From Asterias rubens (taxonomy: Eukaryota > Echinodermata > Asteroidea > Forcipulatida > Asteriidae), in the NCBI RefSeq assembly GCF_902459465.1, contig NC_047073.1, positions 1,612,001 through 1,676,000 on the forward strand: a DNA stretch of 64,000 nucleotides, read 5' to 3'. Below, piece after piece: positions 35,101 to 46,969 of the stretch (its first letter is position 1; the number at the start of each line of letters is the position of its first letter). A model generated the notes under the pieces. It was not told where the DNA came from, searched no databases, and worked only from the letters and a program-made list of their open reading frames with translations. The position numbers were made by a program, and so were the translations under genes.

Positions 35101-36674
35101 ATATTCGATAATATCGTGATATCGCCCAAGCTTAACTCCTAGAACTATGAGGTTCGTTCTGCTACCAAATCCACGTGGAGACGATAGCGGAACGAACCTC
35201 ATAGTTTTAGGAGTACCTCAGATGTAGCCCCTACCTGCTGAAATTTGTAGAGATCATTGGACTTTTCTTTGAAGGGCAACCCGAGAAGATCGTCTTTAAG
35301 ACCCTGTAAAAAATTTGTGTCCTTCACAAAGTTGGGAAGTACACAGCAACTGAAGGGGTCATTGTGTAGTTTAGCTCCACTTTCTGAAAGTACAAACAAG
35401 AAAATATTAACAAATAACAAGCGGAAAAACTGAAGACGCCCCAGGCCTGCTGTGTCATCTAATCAAGATCATGCTGCTAATTGACTAATCCTACTCCTAG
35501 AACTAGGTTCGTTCCGCTATCGTCTCCACCATAGAGACCAAAGCGGAAACAAACACTTATATTCATACTGCTAATGTCTGTTGGTCTGATCCACTACGTA
35601 TCTCTACCATCCCCATGGCCATACGGAGTGGATTGGACCAATTAATGGGGCCAAGTCTAGACTAGTACTGCAGTAGACAAGTGAGAGAACAGAGTGGCAT
35701 CGAGAGAGAGAACATGTGTAACGCGAGACGTAAGGACTAAGGTTTATCTCGAATAGCAAAATATCAAGAGAGGGCGCTGTTGAACCCACACAAAGATATA
35801 GGCCATGCGTGCGAACACCGTGCATGACAACATACACCGCGGTAGCAAATGCCCCATCTGCCTACCCATGACGCATTGCGGTTCTGAATCGCGATAAACC
35901 TTGACCGATCGCGCCCAACAGATCTACCTCCATGCATGCACAGACCATCACAGACCTTCATCTTCCTTTCTTCCGCCCTGGGGTGGAGTGTGGGTGAATG
36001 ACCCACGTACCATCTACTTCATAAGGCTCCCCCCCCCCCCCAGAAGGAGCCTTTTTATAGTTATAGTTTCTAGAAGTACGTACCCTCTACTCCTAGAACT
36101 ATTTTGGTTTCGCCCGGCTAACATCTCCCGTAACAAGACGATAGCGGGACGAAACCAAAATAGTTCTAGGAGAAGAGGGTACGTACCCTCTACCCAGCCA
36201 GCAGCATAAGGTTTTGCAATTACCCCTGACTGATTTTACTGAATGGCCGCAATGCACTGTGGGATGGGAAAAGGGGCTTTGTAAGCCCCATCCCCAAAAG
36301 TGCCTTTCGGCAATTCAGAAAAATCAGTCAGGCGGTAATTGCAATAAACCCTATGCAGAACCCAACCCTACATTTGGGGAGCCTTAAAACAAACTAGGAA
36401 GTGCCCCCACACACCAGAGAGGAACCAGAGACCCTACAAAAACTACATTCCCAGGTCACTGGACGCACGATCACCCATTTCACTCACCGTGCTCGAAAGC
36501 AGCCCGACCCCTGAACGCAGCACCCAAGTTGTCTTTGAAACTCTTCTCTTCGTAGCAAGAATTTAGGTCCGCAGGAACCAAATTCGAAGACCCCGTCTTC
36601 TTCCTTTTCTTCCCTGATTTCGTGGCTTCATGGGTATCTGGATCGTGTCTCTTGTTTTCGCAATTACTTGTCAT
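26146..36674 (-). CDS. ogfod1: OGFOD1, 2-oxoglutarate/Fe(II) prolyl 3-hydroxylase
   Basis: Thirteen coding exons on the minus strand: 36674-36488, 35383-35235, 33872-33826, 33097-32997, 32454-32338, 31630-31539, 30960-30832, 30701-30588, 29972-29893, 28599-28313, 28109-27969, 27114-27056, 26310-26146. The sum is 1668 nt, 555 residues plus stop (human 542). OGFOD1 hydroxylates a proline of ribosomal protein RPS23 and affects translation accuracy and stress granules. Catalytic residues are in place: Fe-binding H167 and D169 (CHDDE) and H230 (PVSFHQ), and 2-oxoglutarate-binding R242, 12 residues after H230 as in human. The N-terminus is basic (SGKKRKK), probably nuclear. An acidic Asp/Glu run fills exon 10 (about residues 350-400), between the two double-stranded beta-helix domains. 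The C-terminus VYYE resembles human IYYE. Introns hold MITEs, SINEs and a 21-bp repeat. Confidence 0.96.
26447..26775 (+). mobile_element. Full-length SINE, family A
   Basis: Head at 26447-26532 and 3' end GCGCTGTATAAAAACCGAAT near 26750. An opposite-strand partial copy follows at 26810-26995, so the pair could form a large inverted repeat in the ogfod1 last intron. Confidence 0.85.
27161..27291. mobile_element. Near-perfect palindromic MITE in ogfod1 intron
   Basis: 38-nt arms 27161-27198 and 27254-27291 (AGGCCGTGTCCGAAACGACG outer end) differ at one position, with a 55-nt spacer. Confidence 0.85.
28127..28252. repeat. 21-bp tandem repeat, 6 copies, beside an ogfod1 splice acceptor
   Basis: The plus-strand unit is GTAAAGACAATTTCACTTGTG with variants, exactly 21 bp. 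It begins 18 bp from the acceptor of exon 28109-27969. On the minus strand it is pyrimidine-rich and open in the exon's own frame. Confidence 0.9.
31905..32297. mobile_element. MITE family E, representative full-length copy
   Basis: About 390 bp with inverted termini near TTAAAGATACTGGACACTAT and ATAGTGTCCACTGCCTTTAA. Other copies: 21473-21861, 22197-22505, 23350-23655, 24163-24535, 31120-31483, 32505-32868, 50228-50490, pieces at 21930-21970, 28245-28277, 47403-47445 and 47990-48310, and the array-bearing copy at 14041-15098. The most abundant family in the window. Confidence 0.85.
34118..34475 (+). mobile_element. Full-length SINE, family A
   Basis: Best-preserved copy: intact A box (TGGCCGAGCGG), B box (GGTTCGAATCC), body, GCGCTATATAAAC and an AT-rich tail. 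It may be one of the youngest copies here. Confidence 0.88.
34747..35134. mobile_element. MITE with 17-bp TIRs, TATCGCGA-rich core and 8-bp target duplication
   Basis: The termini TAAGCTTGGGCGATATC and its reverse complement are perfect over 17 bp. ACTCCTAG occurs directly on both flanks (34739-34746 and 35135-35142), consistent with an 8-bp target-site duplication of the hAT type. The core is full of ATATCGCGAT. Confidence 0.8.
35137..35217. mobile_element. Hairpin element, 'CTCCTAGAACTA' family
   Basis: Inverted arms start CTCCTAGAACTATGAGGTTC. Related hairpins are at 36078-36184 (35-nt arms, one mismatch), 41637-41705, and a partial copy at 35503-35560. The copy at 35137 is interrupted at its left end by the 34747-35134 element. 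Confidence 0.75.
36078..36184. mobile_element. Long hairpin element in ogfod1 intron 1
   Basis: Left arm 36078-36112 and right arm 36150-36184 pair over 35 nt with one mismatch, around a 37-nt loop. Member of the 'CTCCTAGAACTA' family. Confidence 0.85.
36210..36350. mobile_element. MITE with TIRs GCAATTACC...CTGACTGATTTT
   Basis: The left end GGTTTTGCAATTACCCCTGA is mirrored by TCAGGCGGTAATTGCAATAAACC at the right end, with a GC-rich centre. Confidence 0.7.
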
Positions 36675-36689
36675 TTTCGCATGTCACTT

Positions 36690-38071
36690 TTTTCATCCTT
36701 GGTTCCTCGTCGACATTTTCAAACTACGCATCATCTTTTTATGAATATCAACAAATACACGTGCAATTTTGTACGTAACAATTGTCGCAGGTACTCATTA
36801 CTTCCGTGCGACACACTAGCTGGGGTAGTCTGGGAACCAACGTTGTTCATTCGTATTTTTTTGTTACATGAAACAGCAGTCGGGTTTGGTCTGTAATATA
36901 ATTGTTTGTAAGATTCATTTGTTTACAAACCATTTTTACTCCTTCAACTTTCGACCAATCACATTCACACATATATCAGATTTCAGAACAACAATTGAAT
37001 ATATTATTCTGTACATGCAAATGTACTGGTAATTACCGTTTAGAACAAAAATTCTTTATTTTATAAACCAATCCGCAAGGGAAATATTTCAAACAAATTA
37101 AAGTGTTCAATAAATTGGCATTGAAAAGCTTCCATTAATCAATGTTGCTTAACTAAATACAAAAAGTAGCCACGCACACCCCAAACTGTGCTCACCAGAA
37201 TAAGCACAAACACATTTGCTTAGCAAAAATAGGTTAACAGCAAGTATGTTTTTTGCTCAGCAAAGAACTTTGCTATGCAGAACTTTCCCAAAACAAAATC
37301 TGTTACTTTAACAATGACCCTTCTTTTTTACAAACAATAATGGTGTTTCTAAAATAAAACTGCCCCCCCTCCCCCACTTTATTGAGTTCTTTTAAAGGGG
37401 CAACTTAATTTCCTGCTGAAAAAGGATACTTCCATGAGAAAATCTTCAAAAAAGGGCTTCAAAGATAATCAATTACAAAGAGTACCAAAACGTTAACAGA
37501 GTTGGGACTGAACAAAGACAATTTGAAAAGAATACATATGGATGACAAAATTTAATAACAGTTCATAAAAAACAAGTTTATTTACATTGTCAATAGTAAA
37601 AAGCGACTCAAAAAGAAAATCTTAAATATAAATTCAGGTTGGTACCAAATTCGTCTACCCCTGATGCTTTCCAGACTGATAAGTAAAAACAAAAAATCAG
37701 TTTAAAACTGAACTGCGATATTATGTGGAGACCTAAGGACAAATCGAAAAAGGGAAAATACAAGGTCTTCATCGGGAATTCTAAAGACTGGGGTGCTCTA
37801 CAAGATTTGTTTCTTACAAAGTATCAATGGGGACTGGGGAAGCAGTTAACTATCAGAGACAAAGGAAAAAAAACCATAAACATGCTTCTCAGGGATGCAT
37901 TTTTGATAAATGTTTGCTCTGTGTACAGTATAGGCCTACTGCAATCTATCTGTAATTGGGTCACCCTTACTCAAGTTAGGACCAGTCCCAACTATACATT
38001 TGGGCGATTGTCAAGTTGGGGCAGAACAATAACAAATTGAGTAAAAAGAAGAAAATACACTGGGGCAACTC
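36690..38071. other. Spacer between ogfod1 promoter and srek1ip1 3' end
   Basis: Contains the unmapped ogfod1 promoter and the srek1ip1 3' UTR. A minus-strand AATAAA lies at 37582-37577, 490 bp past the srek1ip1 stop. No recognised gene. Confidence 0.55.
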
Positions 38072-40221
<2,150 letters not shown>

Positions 40222-40309
40222 TTACAATTTTAATTCAAATGAGTCCGATTCAATCAGTCAAGTTTGTTTTTTGATACTGCGATGATAATATGAGACTTCA
40301 CTTAGGACG

Positions 40310-40451
40310 GTTCATACTTCCTGTGAATGCGAATGTGATACAAATTTTTGAAGCCACAAATACACATCAAATAATTTGCATCAGTTGAAATGTGCTGAAC
40401 TCCTGCGAAACATTCGCTGCAAAAACATCCGCATTTGCAGGAAGTATGAAC
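40310..40451. mobile_element. MITE with TIR GTTCATACTTCCTG
   Basis: GTTCATACTTCCTGTGAATG at the left and GCAGGAAGTATGAAC at the right. A diverged relative begins near 53568 in the erbin-like gene. Confidence 0.75.
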
Positions 40452-41431
40452 TGGGCTTTTCAAAAAAAACTCTTCCTAACTTAAGACTAATCTTAGGACT
40501 TAGGACGAGTCCCAAACCCTGCACTGTAGCATGCGGACCTTAAGATTAATCTTAAATTAGGACGAATTACTCGTCCTAACTCAAGATAAGACGAGTCCTA
40601 ACTCTTTGTGAAATCAACCACAGGTTACCTAAACTAGGCGCCAACTCCTTTTTAAAAATTGTTAACATCTTTGTTCAACAAAGGAGTATAGCGCCCGAGT
40701 TACTGGGTCTATTTAGAGGTCAGGTCCATCCCCTATGACTGAAACTCACCTCTAACTTCACACCGCTCTTAAATGCACACTTTCCTGAGGAACTTAGTCA
40801 ATGAATTTAATCACACAATTTATGTATTTGTTTTTATGTTGAAATGGAAAGTAATACTTCAACAACAATAAAACACAGTAGGACACTTTTAAGTAGGCTG
40901 CTGAACATGTTTTATTCTAATAAAACAACTGTGTCGTATCAATAAGTTATAGCTGTTTGGGTCATGACAATGGCCAGTGATTAACCAATAGCAAATTCAA
41001 CCATAGTCTAGCGAGACTATCCACAATCTTAATATCTGCCTGATCTGCTGATGTTACTGTTAGCCTGAACATCAGATAGCGTCACACTTCAGGGCTCATG
41101 AATAACACCTCTGGCCTAGAGTGGCCTCAAGCCTATCCCCATCCATATTCACCTTTCACCTACATTCATTTCACACACGAAAGAATCCTACAATGTACGT
41201 AACAATACATTCTGCACGTACACACATGTGGACACTACTTACGTACGCAAACGACTGAAACTTGAAAGTAAGTTTTCCATATCTGTGTTTTGATTGGGCC
41301 GAGGTGACGTTTCTCAGCTGCACCCACATCACCTCGGACCAATCAAAACGCAGATGCAAAGGCAAAGCTACCCTGTGGCCTGTGCCGTGCACCGTGTCAG
41401 TGTCACTGCACGATTATCCAATATGTCCCCA

Positions 41432-41605
41432 ATAAGGTTTACCACGATTCAGAACCGCAATGCGTTGTGGGAAGGCAGATGGGGCAGCTTGCTATGCAAT
41501 GTATGTTAATTGTTCTTTTGTTTTCATGCAAGAGTCGCACACACATCCCCTATATCTTTGTGTGGGTTCAACAGCGCCCTCTCTTGATATTTTGCTACAA
41601 TGGCG
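41432..41605. repeat. Repeat shared in inverse orientation with 35755-35910
   Basis: Both carry TTCAGAACCGCAATGCG, GGCAGATGGGGCA and AGCGCCCTCTCTTGATATTT, on opposite strands, one on each side of srek1ip1. Confidence 0.75.
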
Positions 41606-41907
41606 ATAAACCTTATGACATCATAGTACTCTACTATACTAGAACTATTTCGGTTTCGATAGCCTGACAAAACCGAAATAGTTCTAAACATCATATCTAG
41701 GAGTAACAGTTATTAACAGTACACTAACAGTAACAATAACATCATCGTATCCAATGAAATTACGTACGATACGAGTTCTGGCAAAGAAAAAGGCAGGGGA
41801 CCTTGTTTTTTTCTCCTGAAATACACCCATAAAATCAACTAGCTTTATGATCATCATATTAAGAATTTACGATATAATTGTCAGTTTTAATGAAGAGCAT
41901 GCCTCAC

Positions 41908-41965
41908 CTACTTCGTCTTTCTCAAACTCGAACTTTCCGCCTAGCCTGTGGTGTGTGATTTGGTG
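41908..41965 (-). other. srek1ip1: Probable 5' UTR exon of srek1ip1
   Basis: The minus-strand donor GTGAGGCATG at 41907-41898 follows a noncoding GAAAGACGAAGTAG end. The matching acceptor is at 40191. The upstream limit is uncertain. Confidence 0.5.
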
Positions 41966-43984
41966 CCAATTTAGTGCAGGTGCGATGCAGCTGGCACAAA
42001 ATTAAAAAACAAAAATCGTCAATGACCGTCACTCAGTGTGAGTGGTGTGGTGCGGCAGGAGATTCTGGCGAACTAAACGCAAACTTCTGATAGCGCCCTC
42101 TTTTGAATCGTCCGATCCTCCGCGCGCCATCAACTCATGAGACACCGGGGAAAGAATCGCCTGGAACACCAGAATCCCAACTGCTCAGTCTAGTCATTTA
42201 CAATGTTTTACAGGATTTTGTTTCGAAATAAATCGTGAAGTCATATTAGATGTCGTAAACTTTTCATTTATTTTGTCTTCAAAGAATGTGCTACAATGTC
42301 CCAAACTGTGGCTTAGGCCATGCCCCAAATGTGTGTCCACAGCTCATAGACTGGAGGGAAATGGTTCAAAAGAGAGCGCTGTCAAAAGAAGTTTGTACAC
42401 AGTTAATTGCCTTTCGGGGGGGTGCACAGAATCTCCTCCAACACCCGGCGTCACCCGGGGCAACCCCGGGTGTAAAGTTGGACTATAATTTATAATTAAT
42501 TGAGGCGCCTATAGTATGCTTTTGGGATATTAGATAAGACATCTAAGAAGAAGAAAACAACAGTTTCGTTTTTAATCTACAACTTTACATTGCAGTGAAA
42601 ACTTTTCAACTGCGCGCGTAATGTGGGACACTCAACGTTTTGCGTTGACCGTTATTGACTGTCGTGCACTGTCATTTGAAACCAGCACAAACTTTGATGC
42701 TAGCACTAAAATTAGTGTTAACACAGTCGAGTTTTGTACGGAAGCTTCAAGATATACTAAGAAAAATAAAAGAGACAAGTATGACTTGTAATAAGTCTCA
42801 ATTATTAAGACAATATGAGTCGAGATTATGATTATTTAAGATCCTTAAATATGAGATTAACCATTTTGATTATCTTTATTATATTATTATTACATTGATG
42901 TAGATGAATGCATTACCATTAATTTTATTGTCTTTCTCTAAATTTCGATGTCCCATTGATGCTTCCGTACACACACTTTTAGTAGTTCAACAACAAACGA
43001 CGACGACAGATGACTGAAGAAGGTGGGGATTCATTTTGGTCATTTTGAATATTGTAATTATGCCCTAATTATAAAATAATAATTTTATTAATATCTCTTC
43101 TCACTCACTGTAGACAGAGTAGTCGTGTATAACCATGATTACTTCCCAAATTTTACAACCGAACTGGCTGCTCTTTTGTTTATGAAATTTGGTTCAATCA
43201 ATCAAAATCAAAATCATTTCCTACTATACTTATGCTACTCCATGCTAAACTATCTGTATCATCATCAATCATTTCATGATTCATGGTTTATTTTGTTCAT
43301 GATTTGTATCATTATGTCATGAGATTATTGATTGGATATTGAGTCATTAACATTTGCTCTTGCCTTGGATGCCTTTTGCTACTGAAGGATGAGTCAGACC
43401 ATGGACTCTGGAGGAACCTCCATGGTTTTTAGACCCAGTCTAAAACTGGGCCGGCGTGGGCTCTGTACTAATTTCTTAGAAATGTTGAAATTTCCCTTAA
43501 TTATTATAACCCAGCGAACCCCTGATACACAATGGCTAGCATTTATAACTATTGTCGTCTAGTTACTGAAACACAATTTCTGCAATTCAAATGGGAAGAT
43601 CATCTGAACAAAAAAATCGCAGTCAAAGGGCTTAATTTGCAAGAACAAATTGCAAGACAAGCTCTCAACAAAGATAAATCTTCTCAGCCAAGTCGACTGT
43701 TACCGCAAACTAAATACATTGATAGGTCTACCTCACGAGGAACAGTTCGACCCTCGGACAGTATTTTCCAAAGTTTGATCTTCAACCCGCGCACAGAAGC
43801 GTTACAATTATATAAACAACACCAGGAAATGCCTCCCAAACCCATAAACTTTACTACAGTTTCTTTAACTTTGAATTTCAGAGTGTAAAATTTGATGAAG
43901 GGTACCAAAGACGTCAACTTGGAGGTGGCTTGATAAACTTAAGTTTCATCTGTCCAGTTGCAGACCAGCGGCCCGGAATTCAAA
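41965..43984. other. Divergent spacer between srek1ip1 and tm2d1
   Basis: Contains promoters for both genes and two short open frames of unknown status (42286-42495 and 43532-43888). Otherwise AT-rich with ATT microsatellites. Confidence 0.55.
43532..43888 (+). other. 118-codon open frame, unknown status
   Basis: ATG at 43532, stop at 43886-43888. The first 30 or so codons derive from a family-B SINE fragment (TGTCGTCTAGTTACTGAAAC, GGGAAGATCATCTGAACAAA). The rest has a plausible protein composition (GLNLQEQIARQALNKD, SIFQSLIFNPRTEALQLY) but I do not recognise it. It could be a terminal exon of an unseen gene or a chance frame. Confidence 0.25.
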
Positions 43985-46351
43985 ATGTCAGTCATCCATG
44001 GATTGTCTAATGTCTCAAAAGTGTGTTGGACTTCCAGCTTCACAAAAAACCAACGTATCTATATCATCTTTGTAATCATCGTAACAATAGAGTTCCTTCC
44101 TTGTTCAGTGGCCAACGTGCTGGACAGTGTCAAGTGCAGAGATCTACAGCTTGGACAGTATCCTTTCCAAGTAGAATTTAATAATTATCATTTCCAGGTT
44201 TAATTTCTTCAGTAACTAAGCCATTGGACACTTTCGGTAAACAGTAATGTCCAAGGCCCACACTTCGTGTATCACAACTTCTATATAAAACAACAAACCT
44301 GTGAAAATTTAGGCTCAATCGGTCATCGGAGTTGGGAGAAAATAACGGGAAAACCCACCCTTGTTTCCGCACGTTTCGCCGTGCCGTGACATGTGTTTAA
44401 AATAAATCCAGAATTCTCGCTATCGAGAATTTATATTGTTATAATGTTTTCTCAAAAAGTCAAAAGAGTTTCATGGAATAATATTTCAAGAGAAGTTTTT
44501 CACCATTACCTTCTGTAAACCCTGTAAGTAATTTGTAAATCTGTGAACTGTAAGTTTTTGTTCTGTTCCGAAAGTGTCCAATGGCATAAACTGCTGTGTA
44601 GCCAGGGACCACACTCAAATTACAATACAACCTGGGAAACAGCAGCCAGGCATCGCCATTTAACGTGGATGCAACTTAAATGAGTTTCCAGTAATTAATG
44701 TGTGCGAGTACTGTAAGGTACGTATCCAAATGTAGTAGTCATCTGCTCTTTGTAACCTCTTCCTTAACAAATGAATCAGATATGTGTGTCAAGACCCTGT
44801 TATTGATGCTACGATGCAGGCTGCTGTTGGGTGCAGTCCAAACCGCTTAGTCACAGGTACGTATTTAGACTGGTCCCTTATAAGGACAAGTATTGGTTGT
44901 ACAGAACCAGCAATAGCATTGGATACAACGATACATTTATGTATCACAGTACACCAGCGATATCATCAATGGATACAACGATACATTCATGTATTACAGT
45001 ACATACATCCATTATTCAATTGTTGCAGACTGTGACAGGGTCCACAGTGTTTTGTACATCCGAGGGGGGGAAATTGCACTGAGGCCGCCATTTTCCCCCG
45101 AGGTTGTAAACTTGTTTTGCTATACCTTAGTTCTACTACGAATGACCCTACCAAAAGCCAAGGTTTCAAAAATAGCCTAAGAATCCATCAAAGACCAAGA
45201 ACTACAAAAAAAATTAGATCATGGCCTCAAAACATATTCCTGCCCAACAGTAAAACATGTGTTTTTAATATTACTTGCTTTGTGCTTTACGTGTTAAACC
45301 ATTTCTTTTTATTTGCAGTGAATTGTATGCCAGTACCAGGGACAGTGTGTGATGGAACTGAGCATAATGGCACCACATCAGCCTTTACAAGAGAAGTCCC
45401 ATGTAGATACACGTAAGTAGTTCTTTCTTTTCTTGAAGAAACATACTCAATACGCAGAACTGAGAAGACTCCTGAATTCTGAAAAATCCACTTCGCGATA
45501 GTTGAAAATAAAGCAAGACAAGTTCTCAAAAGAGTATTAATTGGTTTTTACCCATACACCGATGTGTGTTAGCACTGTATACTCAGTACTTTCCCCGAGT
45601 CCTGTGATAAAATAACACAGGCATGTTACTCGGGTGGGATTTGAGCCCATGACCCTTGCAATTCTAGAGCAGTGTCTTACCAACTACACTTCGAATCTAG
45701 TTCAAGGGTTCGAGTCTTTATCCCCGATGCAAATTTAACATCTCTTATTTTCAAAAGAGCATAATCTAACCAGCAAGTAGATACACACATGGTGTTACCG
45801 CAAACCAAAGTAGTATATCAGATGGTCAAACTTTTTCCTTACATTCCATTTTCATTCTTCTTTATTTCAGGACCGGTTATAACTACAACACTACTCTCTT
45901 GCTGTCGATATTTCTTGGAATGTTTGGTCTGGATCGACTGTACCTTGGGTACCCAGCCCTGGCACTGCTCAAATTCTGCACAGTAGGGCTACTCTTCATC
46001 GGCCACTTTCTGGACGTCATTCTCATCGCAATGCAGGTTGGTTTTACAGGGATGTGTTTAAGGGGTATTAGTGCCCTCTAGCAGCAATGATGTTTTTTCT
46101 GCATTTATTAAAACTGGAGCATCTTAAAAGCAAGACTAGGTTATTTTATGTGTTTAATGAGACAAAGGAAAATACTGTAAGGGCTACTACAAATGCATAA
46201 AAATTGCCTTTTGATTTATTGTTATGTAAATTTTTCTTTGTAGGTTGTCGGACCAGCAGACGGCTCGGATTACGTTTTGGATTACTATGGACCGGCATTA
46301 CACAAATCCACAATAGATAACTACACGTACTACATGCCAAACACAGACTGA
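43985..46351 (+). CDS. tm2d1: TM2 domain-containing protein 1
   Basis: Five coding exons: 43985-44157, 44780-44856, 45319-45412, 45871-46036, 46244-46351; 618 nt, 205 residues plus stop (human 207). The first ATG after an in-frame TAA at 43940 starts a protein with a hydrophobic signal-anchor-like segment (IYIIFVIIVTIEFL, residues about 24-37). A Cys-containing lumenal part follows (KCRDLQLGQYVCQDP, VNCMPVPGTVCDGTEHNGT with an N-glycosylation sequon, REVPCRYT), then the TM2 domain: two helices joined by the loop GLDRLYLGYPAL and ending QVVGPADGSDYVLDYYG. The family has been linked to Notch signalling (Drosophila almondex group) and amyloid-beta binding. The usual DRF loop motif reads DRL here. 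Confidence 0.94.
44215..44588. mobile_element. tm2d1: MITE family I in tm2d1 intron 1
   Basis: The ends GCCATTGGACACTTTCGG and the inverse CCGAAAGTGTCCAATGGC enclose about 370 bp. An opposite-strand copy is at 62935-63306 in the erbin-like gene. Confidence 0.85.
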
Positions 46352-46958
46352 GAACAGATAGTGTCATTCCTTCAACTGAAATATGAACACATCGCGGATA
46401 GAATTCTGCAGTCGCCTGGCATGTGCATTTAGACCCTCTTCTGTTGAGGATGAGACAGGGAATTCTGCAGTCGCTCGGCTAGACTGGGCCTCGCCGCTAG
46501 ATCCAGTGATTCCATTGAATACAATGATATCATTGGATACGTGCAGTGACATGGGCTTTCCATGCCCAAACAGTACTGCCGCCTGTCGTCGCGTATCTCT
46601 CTATGTGAAATGAGGGAGGTCAAAGGTCAAACTACACGCCGGTTTTTGATGCCGGTCTCTGGCGTTATTCACGAGCCTCGAAGAATGACGTCAAAGGTTC
46701 AGGCTATCGCTCAGCGTGTGTATTTAGGCCCTTGTGTGATGAGGATAAGACAGGCCTACACGGCCCTGAAACCCTTTCGAGGACTAGCAACGGGGAATCG
46801 GTTAGCCTGCAGTTATTTCACTGGTCCATATTTTATATTAAAGAGGAATGCACTTCAACACTGAACTAGCCAGCTGGACCATTTGGAAAGAATTTTGACT
46901 GCGACTGAGGTATCATAACTAGCAATTGGCCAGCAGACCATTGCTAATGGAGAACAAG

Positions 46959-46964
46959 AATAAA
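46959..46964 (+). promoter_or_regulatory. tm2d1: Polyadenylation signal for tm2d1
   Basis: AATAAA 608 bp after the stop codon. A weaker ATTAAA lies near 46837. Confidence 0.5.
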
Positions 46965-46969
46965 CTATA

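Noticed and set aside
37723-38040. Plus-strand 105-codon frame starting MWRPKDKSKKGKYK
   Set aside because: It lies antisense to the expected srek1ip1 3' UTR, and I recognise no family and see no splice context. Kept as probable chance.
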